This document shows positions 19,496 to 27,851 of a stretch of 30,992 nt of DNA, in pieces. Positions within the stretch are counted from its first letter, which is position 1. Every line of letters begins with the position of its first letter. This stretch comes from a virus. The position numbers were made by a program, and so were the translations under genes. The notes below the pieces were generated by a model. It was not told the origin of the DNA and ran no database searches. It was given only the letters and a program-made list of their open reading frames with translations. Where the stretch lies: the IMG/VR virus record IMGVR_UViG_3300005513_000018, positions 1 to 30,992 of that record. The stretch is one strand, 5' to 3'.

Positions 19496-20965
19496 ATGAA
19501 GTTCGCAGACCTCATCGCGGCCGCCGAGCGTGAGCTCGCCGCCGCCGAGGCCAAGCGCGCCGGCCTCGTCACCGAGCAGAACACCCTGCTCGACGGCAAG
19601 GACGAGCGCTCCTCGCTGTCCGAGACGGAGAACGCCCGCTTCAAGGAGCTCAGCACCCAGAAGGCCGCCGTCGACTCGGAGATCACGGCCGCCCGCGCCA
19701 AGATCGACGACCTCAAGGCCGAGGAGCGCGCCGACTCCGAGGCGGCCCAGCGCGCCAACGAGTCGAAGCCCGGCGCGGTCTCCCCGGCCGTCGTCGTCAG
19801 CGAGGCCCGCACGTACACCCTGGATACCGCCCGCCGCGGCGTCAGCTTCTTTGCTGACGCCTACCGGGCGCAGTTCAAGAGCGACTTCGAGGCCTCCGAG
19901 CGCCTCCGTCGCCACGACAACGAGGTGCGCGTCGAGCGCGAGGCCCGCGCCATCGGCACAGGCAGCGTCGGCGGCCTGGTGATCCCGCAGTACCTCACGG
20001 AGCTGCTCGTGCTCCCGACCCGCAAGGGCCGCGTGTACGCCAACCAGGTCACCAACCTGGAGCTCCCCGACACCGGCATGGTGCTGCAGATCCCGCGCTG
20101 GCAGTCGGGCACCACGGTGACCAGTCAGAACGGCGAGAACACCAACGTCAGCAACACCGACATCGTCGGCGACACCGACCTCCTGGTCAACGTCCGGACG
20201 ATCGCAGGCGAGCAGGACGTCGCCCGCCAGCTGCTCGAGCGCGGTGCCCCCGGCGTCGACCAGATCATCTACGCGGACCTGGTCGAGGCGTACCACGCCC
20301 AGCTCGGCTTCCAGGTGATCAACGGTGACGGCACCGCCAACACCCACCTCGGCGTCATGAACACGGCAGGCATCCCGAAGTCCACCGCCTTCGGTGCCGC
20401 GCTGACCGCCGCGCTCTTCTACAAGAAGATCGCCGGCGCGATCGCATCCGTCGCCTCGGGTGTCCGGGCCGCCAACGAGCCCCCGCTCGAGGCGAACCTG
20501 ATCACCATGCACCCGCGCCGCTGGGGCTGGCTGACTTCCCTCACCGACAGCGACGGCCGTCCGCTGGTCAACACCGAGTGGAACGGCCCGGCGAACGTCC
20601 AGGGCCTCAACCTGAACCCCGGACGCCAGTCGCTCGCGGACCAGGAGGGCGCGGGCGATCGCGTGGTCGGCCAGATCCACGGCCTGCCGGTGGTCACCGA
20701 CGCGCAGATCCCGACCAACGTCGGCACCAACAACGAGGACGTCGTCCTCGTCTCCGACACCGGCAAGTCGCTCCTGTGGGAGGACGGTGACGGCGCTCCC
20801 CGCGAGCTGCAGTTCGACCAGACCAACGCGTCGAAGCTCCAGATCAAGCTGCAGGTCTACGGCTACAGCGCCTTCACGGCCGGCCGCCGCCCGACCGCGA
20901 CCGCGATCGTCGGCGGTGCCGACACCGCGGCCGGCAACGGCCTGATCCAGCCCTCGCTCTTCTAG
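19496..20965 (+). CDS. Major capsid protein with N-terminal delta domain (HK97 fold)
   Basis: 489 aa; ATG with GAAAGGA upstream. Residues 1-90 are a charged coiled coil (AAAERELAAAEAKRAGLVTE, ARAKIDDLKAEERADSEAAQ), the delta/scaffold domain cleaved by the protease. The HK97 core begins around residue 155 with GSVGGLVIPQYLTELL, followed by the E-loop and P-domain (DLVEAYHAQLGFQVINGDGT, ITMHPRRWGWLTSL) and an IHGLPVVTDAQIP segment. Length and architecture are typical of a fused scaffold-capsid protein. No separate scaffold gene is seen. Confidence 0.93.
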   Translation: MKFADLIAAAERELAAAEAKRAGLVTEQNTLLDGKDERSSLSETENARFKELSTQKAAVDSEITAARAKIDDLKAEERADSEAAQRANESKPGAVSPAVVVSEARTYTLDTARRGVSFFADAYRAQFKSDFEASERLRRHDNEVRVEREARAIGTGSVGGLVIPQYLTELLVLPTRKGRVYANQVTNLELPDTGMVLQIPRWQSGTTVTSQNGENTNVSNTDIVGDTDLLVNVRTIAGEQDVARQLLERGAPGVDQIIYADLVEAYHAQLGFQVINGDGTANTHLGVMNTAGIPKSTAFGAALTAALFYKKIAGAIASVASGVRAANEPPLEANLITMHPRRWGWLTSLTDSDGRPLVNTEWNGPANVQGLNLNPGRQSLADQEGAGDRVVGQIHGLPVVTDAQIPTNVGTNNEDVVLVSDTGKSLLWEDGDGAPRELQFDQTNASKLQIKLQVYGYSAFTAGRRPTATAIVGGADTAAGNGLIQPSLF

Positions 20966-20977
20966 GGCTGACCGACC

Positions 20978-21013
20978 CGGGTGGGCCGCTCTTCCTGTCG
21001 AGCGGCCCACCCG
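20978..21013 (+). terminator. 13-bp perfect hairpin after the capsid gene
   Basis: CGGGTGGGCCGCT (20978-20990) and AGCGGCCCACCCG (21001-21013) pair perfectly across a 10-nt loop, starting 12 nt after the capsid stop. There is no U-tail. It could be a partial terminator or an mRNA 3'-end stabiliser that raises capsid over connector expression. Confidence 0.65.
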
Positions 21014-21045
21014 CTCCACCATCACCGACGCCACCGGAGGAAATC

Positions 21046-21561
21046 GTGAGCGAGAAGATCCTCAGCAACATCGCCCAGAACTACAAGGACATGGTCGCCA
21101 ACGGCGAGCGAACCTGGGCGGCGATCGCCGACCAGGCCGAGAAGAACGGCTCCAAAGAACTCGCCGCCTGGGCGCGCGCCCAGGACGTCACCGCCACGTC
21201 GACGGCGTCCACCGCATCCACCGCCATCGACGCGAAGCCGGTCGACGAACTCACCGTCAACGAGATCAAGGAGCGCCTCAAGGAGTTCCCGGACGTCGAG
21301 CCCAAGTCGTCGTGGGTCCGGCAGAACTACGTCGATGCGCTCGAGAGGGCGATCGCCGACAAGGCGGCCGCGGACAAGCGCGCGAGCGAGGGCGACTTCG
21401 CCGAGCTCGACGACGCCGACCTCCTCGAGTACGCGATCCAGGCCGGCGCGGCGACCGACGGCGAGCTCGTCAGCCGCGAGGACCTCATCGCGCGCATCCG
21501 CGCCGTCGAGGAGGACAAGGCAAAGACCGAGGCCGACGCCACGGGCCAGACCAGCAAGTAG
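21046..21561 (+). CDS. Head-associated hypothetical protein, HeH/SAP-like segment
   Basis: 171 aa; GTG with GGAGG upstream. Charged and helical. A Ser/Thr/Ala-rich spacer (about residues 47-62) separates an N-terminal helical part from VDELTVNEIKERLKEF...YVDALERAIA, which resembles a HeH/SAP helix-extended-loop-helix motif. The C-terminus (DDADLLEYAIQAG, then ATDGELVSREDLIARIRAVE) is acidic. Between capsid and connector genes it may be a head decoration or accessory protein, but there is no direct evidence. Confidence 0.6.
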   Translation: MSEKILSNIAQNYKDMVANGERTWAAIADQAEKNGSKELAAWARAQDVTATSTASTASTAIDAKPVDELTVNEIKERLKEFPDVEPKSSWVRQNYVDALERAIADKAAADKRASEGDFAELDDADLLEYAIQAGAATDGELVSREDLIARIRAVEEDKAKTEADATGQTSK

Positions 21562-21576
21562 CAGCGGGAGCAGCAC

Positions 21577-22143
21577 ATGGCCACCGGTGACATCGTCACG
21601 ATCGACGAAGTCCTCACCTCCCTGTTCGATCCGGGCGTTCCCGTCGACGAAGCCAAGAAGGCCGACGTCGATACCTATCGGGCGGCGGCGACTCCCGTCA
21701 TCGAGGAGATCTGCGGACCCATCGCGCGGAAGACTGTCACGGTCCGTCGCAACGGCGGCAAGACGGCCATCTCGCTCCCATGCTGGTTCGACGACGTCGT
21801 CTCCGTAACCGAGGACGACGTCGAGATCCACGACTATCTCGCCTCGCCGGATGCCGGCCTCATCTACGCCGGTGACAGGCATGCCTCCCGCCGGTTCGCG
21901 GCCGGCATCCGAAACGTTGTGGCGGAGGTCGTCACCGGCTACGAGCCGGACGACATCCCCCCGAACGTCAAGCTCGCCACGCGCGAGCTTGTCCGCTTCT
22001 GGTGGCAGCAAGGCCGGCAGGGCACGCGCCCCGGGTACGGCGAGCCGTCCGCGGACACGATCGATGTACCGTCCGGGTTCGCGGTCCCCCGCCGCGTCAT
22101 GGAGCTTTGCCGCCCCCACCGGCGATACGGGGGGTTCGCCTGA
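21577..22143 (+). CDS. Head-to-tail adaptor (gp6-like connector)
   Basis: 188 aa; ATG with GCGGGAGCAGC upstream. The pattern fits phage connector proteins: an N-terminal helix bundle (VDTYRAAATPVIEEICGPIARKT), a beta segment with ISLPCWFDDVVSVTEDD, then a central IYAGDRHASRRFAAGIRNVVAEVVTGYE and helix PPNVKLATRELVRFWWQQ. This '...VRN..V.YtaGy...P..vk.A...L....W' arrangement is typical of HK97 gp6-like adaptors that dock on the portal. Confidence 0.72.
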   Translation: MATGDIVTIDEVLTSLFDPGVPVDEAKKADVDTYRAAATPVIEEICGPIARKTVTVRRNGGKTAISLPCWFDDVVSVTEDDVEIHDYLASPDAGLIYAGDRHASRRFAAGIRNVVAEVVTGYEPDDIPPNVKLATRELVRFWWQQGRQGTRPGYGEPSADTIDVPSGFAVPRRVMELCRPHRRYGGFA

Positions 22144-22619
22144 TGCCAACGCCGCAGCCGCGGAACGCCACGCGCCTGAACGACTACCGGCAGGCCATCA
22201 TCGCGGCCTGCCACCAACTGTGGGACGAAGCACAGCCGGACCTCCTCATCGCTGAGGGCCACCCCGGCGTCGCGCAGAACGACAACATCGTCGGCTTCGG
22301 CCGCGGCACCGACGACCAGGACGACGCGACGATCGGCCCGCGTCGACAACGCGAATCGACCATGAGCCTCGCCGTGCTCTTCTCGATCTTCCGCGCCGGC
22401 GGCATGGAGGCCGAGAAGGTCGCCCGCGACTACGCGTACGACCGGCTCCGTGAGCTCGAGAACTACGTCCGCGCTACGGACACCGAGCTCGGCGGAGTCG
22501 TCCGCTACTGCTTCATCACCAGCATCCAGGACGAAGGCGTCGACCCGGCGCTCATCACCAACGGTCGCCTCATCGAGGTCCAGGCCATCTTCACCGCCCA
22601 CACCCGCATCACCAGCTAG
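22143..22619 (+). CDS. Tail terminator-like protein
   Basis: 158 aa; ATG shares a base with the previous TGA. A helix (RLNDYRQAIIAACHQLW), beta strands with MSLAVLFSIFRAG, a long helix (EKVARDYAYDRLRELENYVRATD), then TELGGVVRYCFITS and a terminal strand EVQAIFTAHTRI. The 'helix - strand - helix - D.tLgG.v....I.s...... v....' arrangement matches tail terminator proteins of siphophages, which cap the tail tube. Fold-level call; a head-closure role is the alternative. Confidence 0.6.
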   Translation: MPTPQPRNATRLNDYRQAIIAACHQLWDEAQPDLLIAEGHPGVAQNDNIVGFGRGTDDQDDATIGPRRQRESTMSLAVLFSIFRAGGMEAEKVARDYAYDRLRELENYVRATDTELGGVVRYCFITSIQDEGVDPALITNGRLIEVQAIFTAHTRITS

Positions 22620-22629
22620 GAGCGCACCC

Positions 22630-22953
22630 GTGTCCGACGCCATCACCTTCAAGAACGTCAGCCGCTTCGGCGACCTCGATCTGCCGCTCGTCGGCGGCGT
22701 CGTGGCTGCCGGCGAGGAGTTCGAGGTCACCCTCGACCAGGCGCGGCAGCTGCAGCAGCAGCCCGACCTCTGGGAGCACGTCAGTGGCGAGATCCCCGAG
22801 CCCGACGAGTACGCCTCGCTCAAGGTCGACGAGCTCAAGCAGCTGCTCGCCGACCGCGGCCTCGACACGTCCGGCAAGAAGGACGCGCTCATCGAGCGCC
22901 TCGAAGAGGCCGACGCGGCCGCCATCAACAACCCCGAGGGAGACCAGGCATGA
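22630..22953 (+). CDS. SAP-domain protein in the connector module
   Basis: 107 aa; GTG at 22630 with CTAGGAGC upstream. Residues 1-58 are beta-like (AITFKNVSRFGDLDLPLVGG, VVAAGEEFEVTLDQARQL). Residues 62-95 form a textbook SAP domain: SLKVDELKQLLADRGLDTSG followed by KKDALIERLEEAD. SAP domains normally bind A/T-rich DNA. Finding one between tail terminator and major tail protein is interesting. The stop overlaps the tail protein ATG. Confidence 0.72.
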   Translation: MSDAITFKNVSRFGDLDLPLVGGVVAAGEEFEVTLDQARQLQQQPDLWEHVSGEIPEPDEYASLKVDELKQLLADRGLDTSGKKDALIERLEEADAAAINNPEGDQA

Positions 22954-23975
22954 CCACCGCACTTGACTCGTCCATCGGCCTCAAGAAGGAGACGTCCTTC
23001 GCCGAGGCCGCCGTCCCGGACCACTTCTTCGAGTTCATCAGCGAGGACTTCAGCTGGAACCCGACGTTCAACCAGTCGACCGCGCAGCGCTACGGCCGCC
23101 GGGTCGACGCCGGGGATCGCCGCGTGCTGGTCAAGAGCGAGGCGAACGGCTCGCTCGAGGTCGACATGCTCGCCAAGGGCCTCGGCGCGCTCTTCGAGGC
23201 CGCGCTCGGCTCGGCGTCGTCGGCCGTCGCGTCGGCGCCGGCGTACCAGCAGCTGATCGTCCCGTCGTCCGGCAACGACTTCCTGCCGTCGTACACGATC
23301 CAGAAGGGCATCCCGATGCTCGGTGGGGGCATCAACCCCCAGACGTTCAAGGGCTGCGTGTGCTCCGGCTTCGAGCTCACCGTCGGCAACAGCGGCATCC
23401 CATCGCTCAAGTTCAACTGGCTCGGCCAGGACGTCGACACCTCCACTGCCTTCCAGGTGCCGTCGTACATCGCGAGCAACCAGGAGCTCTCGTTCGTCAA
23501 CGGCGCGATCGTGCTCGGCGGCACCCTCACCGTCCCGACTGCCACCGCGCTCGGCAGCTCCACCGGGACGCCCGCCGCGGACATCCGCGACATCAACTTC
23601 ACCTGGGACAACGGCCTGGACGGCGGCGGCTTCAACATCGGCGGCAAGGGCAAGCGCACGCGGCCGCCGGCGCTCGGCCTGCGCAGCGGCAAGGGCACGC
23701 TCACCGCGGAGTACGACAACAACACGCTCCGCGACGCGTTCCTCAACCAGACCGACCTCGCCCTGGTGCTCACGTTCCAGGCGGCGCAGCCGATCATCAC
23801 GACGTACTACCCCACGGTGCAGATCGTCATCCCGAACATCCGCCTCGAGGGCGAGCTGCCGAAGGCGAACGGCGGCGACGTCGTCACCCAGTCGGTCGGC
23901 TACACGCTCCTTGACAACCGGACGGCCACCCAGCCGCTCTACGTGGCGATCGTCACGACCGAGACCGCCATCTGA
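22950..23975 (+). CDS. Major tail (tube) protein
   Basis: 341 aa; ATG overlaps the previous stop. N-terminal SSIGLKKETSFAEAAVPDHFFEFIS is a typical tail-tube start ('gvk.Ets.gt.a.p...... s......'). The rest is beta-rich with Gly/Ser/Thr turns, e.g. FKGCVCSGFELTVGNSGIPS, DIRDINFTWDNGLDGG and a closing DVVTQSVGYTLLDNR. It should polymerise into the tail tube. Position before the chaperones and tape measure agrees. Confidence 0.85.
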   Translation: MTTALDSSIGLKKETSFAEAAVPDHFFEFISEDFSWNPTFNQSTAQRYGRRVDAGDRRVLVKSEANGSLEVDMLAKGLGALFEAALGSASSAVASAPAYQQLIVPSSGNDFLPSYTIQKGIPMLGGGINPQTFKGCVCSGFELTVGNSGIPSLKFNWLGQDVDTSTAFQVPSYIASNQELSFVNGAIVLGGTLTVPTATALGSSTGTPAADIRDINFTWDNGLDGGGFNIGGKGKRTRPPALGLRSGKGTLTAEYDNNTLRDAFLNQTDLALVLTFQAAQPIITTYYPTVQIVIPNIRLEGELPKANGGDVVTQSVGYTLLDNRTATQPLYVAIVTTETAI

Positions 23976-23979
23976 GCTG

Positions 23980-24507
23980 ATGGCGTTCCTGCAGGCTGAA
24001 TCGGGCTACAGCGTCGTCATCGACGGCGAGCAGTGGTACCGGTTCAAGCAGGAGCTCGACAAGTTCGACCCGGAGCTCGCGCGATCGCTCCGCCGGCGCA
24101 TCAAGGCTGCCGGCGAGACCGCCGCGAAGAAGGTGCAGGAAGAGCTCGGCCTCCCCAGCCCTGATGGGGGTCCAGACAGCGGCGCAGGCCGCCGGGCCCT
24201 CATCGCGGCCACCAAGGTCTCGGTCTCGTTCTCCAAGCGCTCCTCCGGCGCTCGCATCGTCACCAGCGGCCGCGGCCTCCCGGCCGGCCACGAGGGCCTG
24301 CTCAAGGTCTACAACAAGGCCAGTTTCCGACACCCCGTCTACCCGCGCCAGGGCATGGAGCGAAGCGACTGGACGTGGGTCAACCAGAAGGGCCGGCCGT
24401 ACTTCGGCTCGGTGATCATGCGTGCGATGGACGAAGCCGTCGCCCGCGAGATCTTCGACGCCGTCGACGACGCCGTCCGCGTCATCGGCGCGAAGGGACC
24501 GCTATGA
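23980..24507 (+). CDS. HK97 gp10-like tail completion / connector protein
   Basis: 175 aa from ATG 23980. The layout is typical: WYRFKQELDKFDPELARSLR, helix RIKAAGETAAKKVQEEL, a strand region VSVSFSKRSSGARIVTSGRG, then FRHPVYPRQG and FFGSV-like YFGSVIMRAMDEAVAREIFDAV. The pair 'F.HPv.G....w....g.pyf...i....'is diagnostic of this group. These proteins usually lie before the major tail gene; here the gene lies after it. Its stop overlaps the gpG-like ATG. Confidence 0.68.
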   Translation: MAFLQAESGYSVVIDGEQWYRFKQELDKFDPELARSLRRRIKAAGETAAKKVQEELGLPSPDGGPDSGAGRRALIAATKVSVSFSKRSSGARIVTSGRGLPAGHEGLLKVYNKASFRHPVYPRQGMERSDWTWVNQKGRPYFGSVIMRAMDEAVAREIFDAVDDAVRVIGAKGPL

Positions 24508-24896
24508 ACCTCGTCATCGGCGAGAACGAGTACCCGCTGCTCGACGCCATTACCGGCGCCAAGCTCTCCGACTTGCTCGTCGTGGCCAAGGAGTCGAAGA
24601 AGCTCGGCGCCGAGGTCAGCATCAAGCAGTTACGCGACTACGTCAGCAAGGACATCCTCGATTCCGTCGACGGCTTCACGTTCGTCGACGGCATCGAGCG
24701 CGTCGTCACCTTCATGAGCCTCGTCTACCTGTGCCGGCGCCACGTCGGCGAGGACGTGAGCTTCTCCGACGGCGAAACCGTCCAGATCGACCAGCTGCGC
24801 CTGTCCGTGACCGTCGAGGACGAACCGAGCGAGGCCGACCCAAAAGCACCAACGGATTCCGCTCCGGGCGTCGACGCCGCCGCGACGACGACCTGA
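24504..24896 (+). CDS. Tail assembly chaperone, short form (gpG-like)
   Basis: 130 aa; ATG overlaps the previous stop. Helical core (LLDAITGAKLSDLLVVAKESK, QLRDYVSKDILDSV, ERVVTFMSLVYLCRRHVG) and an acidic Pro-rich end (EDEPSEADPKAPTDS). It holds the tape measure protein during tail assembly. The slippery site at codon 113-114 lets a fraction of ribosomes make the long form. Position immediately before the tape measure is standard. Confidence 0.85.
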   Translation: MNLVIGENEYPLLDAITGAKLSDLLVVAKESKKLGAEVSIKQLRDYVSKDILDSVDGFTFVDGIERVVTFMSLVYLCRRHVGEDVSFSDGETVQIDQLRLSVTVEDEPSEADPKAPTDSAPGVDAAATTT

Positions 24897-25090
24897 TCGT
24901 CGACGACATCGCGGAGTCCGTAGACACCTGGCTGCCGTCGGTCAGCCACCTCTTCCCCGGGATCACACCGTTCAACGTGTGGGATCTCACCCTGCACTAC
25001 TGGCTCATCTACGTCGGCGCCGTGAAGGCCCGCCAGGACGAGGCCAAGAAGCTGCGGGACGAAGCCGAAGCACGGAGGCGTCGTGGCTAG
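24504..25090 (+). CDS. Tail assembly chaperone, frameshifted long form (gpGT-like)
   Basis: Programmed -1 product. The first 114 codons (24504-24845) are read in the gpG frame; after slippage the next codon starts at 24845 and continues to TAG at 25088-25090. This adds 81 residues, for a total of about 195 aa. The T extension starts STNGFRSGRRRRRDDDLIVDD and contains WLPSVSHLFPGITPFNVWDLTLHYWLIYVG, typical of the tape-measure-binding part, and a charged helix (RQDEAKKLRDEAEARRRRG). The T frame has no good start of its own and overlaps the tape measure GTG by 8 nt. Confidence 0.85.
24839..24845 (+). other. -1 ribosomal frameshift slippery site C CCA AAA
   Basis: The heptamer CCCAAAA is in the correct register: last base of a GAC codon, then CCA, AAA in the gpG frame. 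Slipping back one base re-pairs as CCC and AAA, the X-XXY-YYZ rule with X=C and Y=Z=A. The G-C-rich downstream stretch (about 24860-24890) could form a stimulatory structure. It is the only such heptamer that I see within the overlap of the two frames. Confidence 0.85.
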
Positions 25091-27851
25091 CAAGACGCTG
25101 TACTTCGACATCATCGGCCGGGACAAGTCCGGATCCGCCACCCTCACCAAGGTCGGCACCGGGCTCCTCGCGTTCGGCGCGGCCGCCGGCGTCGCGACGG
25201 GCGCCGCGATCAAGGCGTTCGCCGACTTCGACCAGAAGATGACGTCGGTGCAGGCGCTGTCGCACGCGACCGGCGCTGAGATGGAAGGGCTCACCTCGGC
25301 CGCCCTCTCGATGGGCCAGGCCATCGGGCTCAGCGCCGGCCAGGTCGCCGACGCAGAGACCGAGCTCGTCAAGGCCGGCGTCTCCGTCAAGGACATCCTC
25401 GGCGGCGGCCTCCGCGGTGCGCTCAACCTCGCCGCCGCCGGACAGATCGACGTCGCCGAGTCCACGCAGATCGCGACCGTGGCGCTCACCCAGTTCGGCC
25501 TCGCCGGCAAGGACGTCCCCCACGTCGCCGACCTCCTCGCGGCCGGCGCCGACAAGGCCCTCGGCGGCGTCGACCAGCTCGGCCAGGCGCTGCAGCAGGG
25601 CGGCCTCGTCGCGTCCCGCTTCGGCCTGACCATCGACGACACCGTCGGCACGCTCTCCGCGTTCGCCAACGCAGGCCTCCTCGGCTCCGACGCCGGCACG
25701 TCCATGAAGACGATGTTCCTGGCGCTCGCGTCCCCGTCCGGCAAGGCCGCGGACACGATGAAGCAGCTCGGCATCAACGCGTACGACGCGCAAGGCAAGT
25801 TCGTCGGCGTCACCAACCTCGCCGGCCAGCTGCACGACAAGCTCGGCCCACTCGCCGACGCCCAGCGTAACGCCGCCCTCGCCACGATCTTCGGCACCGA
25901 CGCCATCCGCTCCGCATCCGTCCTCATGGAACAGGGCGCCGACGGCATCCAAGGCTGGATCGACAGCGTCAACGACACCGGTTTCGCCGCCGAGCAGGCC
26001 CGCAAGAAGACCGACAACCTCAACGGCGACCTCGACAAGCTGCGCGCCGCGCTCGAGAACGACCTCATCAAGACCGGCGCCGTTGCCAACGACTCCCTTC
26101 GCGGAATCGTCCAGACCGGCACCAACCTCATCACCATGTTCGGCAACGCGCCGGCACCCGTGCAGGAGACTGCGCTCACCCTCGGCGCGGTCGCGGCCGG
26201 CGCCGCCGTCCTCGGCGGCGGCATGCTCATCCTCGTTCCCAAGATCGAGGCCACCCGTCAGGCACTTCGTCGGCTCAACAGCCAGGGCGTCAGCACCGGA
26301 AAGATCCTCGGCAAGGGCAGCGCCATCTTCCTCGGGGTCGCGGCGCTGGCCAGCGGCATCGGGGGCCTCGGCGCTGAGTCGGAGCTCTCGGCGGACAAGC
26401 TCGCCAAGGTCGACGCCGTCACGAAGAGCATGAGCAAGGCCGAGCTCAACCGGATGTTCAAGGACGCCGGTGTCGCGATCGTCGACGCCACCGCCTCGAG
26501 CGACAAGTTCAAGGAGTCGCTCAACGCGATCGCGACCGGCAACTTCTGGGAGAACGAGGCCGGATTCACCAAGTTCGTCGACGGCATCACCTTCGGCCTC
26601 ACCCACCTCTCCGACGTCTATAAGACGAACGAGGCCCAGCTCCGCCGCTTCGGGCAGAACCTCGGCGACCAGGCCAAGACGAACTTCCCCGCGGCCGTCG
26701 ACGGCTTCAAGAAGATGGTCGAGGCCGCCGGCGGCGGCAAGGAGGCCATCAGGCAGCTGCTCACCACGATGCCGGACTACAAGGCGGCGCTCATCGAGCT
26801 GAGCGGTCAGCAGGGGAAGACCCTGAGCGACCAGGAGCTGATGAACCTCGCCGTCGGCAAGGGCGCGGTCGCCTTCGCGCTGATGGACCAGCCGGTCGAC
26901 GACAACAAGAACAAGCTCGCCGACCTCGGTGGAACGGCCCAGACCACCAAGGGCGACATCGACGACCTCGCGGACACCATCCGCAGCTTCGGGAAGGCCC
27001 AGTTCGACCTGAACGCCGCCGAGCGCGATTTTCAGGCGGCACTCCAGGCAGTGACCGACTCGGTCAACCAGAACGGCACCTCGCTCGACATCTCTACTGA
27101 GGCCGGGCGCTCCAACCAGGAAGCGCTCGACAACATCGCCAAGTCCGCGCTCGACGTCGCCAGCGCCACCCTCCAGCGCACGGGCAGTGAGCAGCAGGCC
27201 CAGGCCGCGATCCAGGCCGGCCGCGACGAGCTCATCAAGCAGCTGGCACAGTTCGGAATCACCGGCGCAGCTGCCGATCAGTACGCCGATCAGCTGGGTC
27301 TCATCCCCGGGAACATCCCCACCGCAGTCTCGGTCACGGGCGTCGACACGGCGATCGCCGAGGCCGAGCGCCTCCGTGCCCGCCTGCAGAGCATCAAGAA
27401 CACGCAGTGGGCTATCGATGTCGCCGTCGCGCTTCACGGCGCCGACAACCTGGCCACCACTGGGGGCCTTCGCGTCGCCCGTGCGGGCGGTGGTGACCTC
27501 GACATGGCACCCGGACCGAAGGGCGTCGACTCGATGTTCTTCAAGGGTGCCAAGGGCGAGCATGTGCTCACCGCGGACGACGTCGACGCGATGGGCGGCC
27601 AGCAGGCCGTGTACGCGTTCCGCCGGCGCCTTCACGCCGTGAGCAATCGGGCGGCGTCGATCGGTCTTGCCCCGGAAATACAGGCTGCCCCGGTCCTCAG
27701 TATCTCCACCTCGGCGAGCCAGAGCGCGACTCCGGTGATCGTGCAGATCACGAACAAGACAGACGTGCGCCTGAACGATCTCATCGATGCTCGGATCCAC
27801 ACGGCGCAGGGTTGGCAGACCATCGAACTGAACAGTGGAGAAGGCCGATGA
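25083..27851 (+). CDS. Tape measure protein
   Basis: 922 aa; GTG with GGAGG at 25074-25078. It sets tail length; with about 0.15 nm per residue, the tail would be near 140 nm. A TP901-type tape measure core fills about residues 45-330: FDQKMTSVQALSHATGAEM, ETELVKAGVSVKDILGG, LLAAGADKALGGVDQLGQAL. Hydrophobic segments lie at about 27-45, 360-382 and 400-425. The C-terminal part has long helices (about 640-760), and residues about 800-840 include FKGAKGEHVLTADDVDAMGG, a conserved-looking end. No peptidase domain is recognised. Confidence 0.93.
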   Translation: MASKTLYFDIIGRDKSGSATLTKVGTGLLAFGAAAGVATGAAIKAFADFDQKMTSVQALSHATGAEMEGLTSAALSMGQAIGLSAGQVADAETELVKAGVSVKDILGGGLRGALNLAAAGQIDVAESTQIATVALTQFGLAGKDVPHVADLLAAGADKALGGVDQLGQALQQGGLVASRFGLTIDDTVGTLSAFANAGLLGSDAGTSMKTMFLALASPSGKAADTMKQLGINAYDAQGKFVGVTNLAGQLHDKLGPLADAQRNAALATIFGTDAIRSASVLMEQGADGIQGWIDSVNDTGFAAEQARKKTDNLNGDLDKLRAALENDLIKTGAVANDSLRGIVQTGTNLITMFGNAPAPVQETALTLGAVAAGAAVLGGGMLILVPKIEATRQALRRLNSQGVSTGKILGKGSAIFLGVAALASGIGGLGAESELSADKLAKVDAVTKSMSKAELNRMFKDAGVAIVDATASSDKFKESLNAIATGNFWENEAGFTKFVDGITFGLTHLSDVYKTNEAQLRRFGQNLGDQAKTNFPAAVDGFKKMVEAAGGGKEAIRQLLTTMPDYKAALIELSGQQGKTLSDQELMNLAVGKGAVAFALMDQPVDDNKNKLADLGGTAQTTKGDIDDLADTIRSFGKAQFDLNAAERDFQAALQAVTDSVNQNGTSLDISTEAGRSNQEALDNIAKSALDVASATLQRTGSEQQAQAAIQAGRDELIKQLAQFGITGAAADQYADQLGLIPGNIPTAVSVTGVDTAIAEAERLRARLQSIKNTQWAIDVAVALHGADNLATTGGLRVARAGGGDLDMAPGPKGVDSMFFKGAKGEHVLTADDVDAMGGQQAVYAFRRRLHAVSNRAASIGLAPEIQAAPVLSISTSASQSATPVIVQITNKTDVRLNDLIDARIHTAQGWQTIELNSGEGR

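Noticed and set aside
18656-21034. Long minus-strand open frame opposite protease and capsid
   Set aside because: Runs across two well-identified + strand genes and their intergenic gap; composition (Val/Gly/Asp/Leu-rich) is typical of antisense reading in high-GC DNA.
24422-24844. Upstream part of the second chaperone frame as an independent gene
   Set aside because: Arg-rich shadow of the gp10-like and gpG frames; the real T segment is reached by -1 slippage at 24839.
25005-27800. Very long minus-strand open frame (931 codons) opposite the tape measure gene
   Set aside because: It is the complementary shadow of a G+C-rich gene; the + strand protein has clear tape measure features, a ribosome site and operon coupling.
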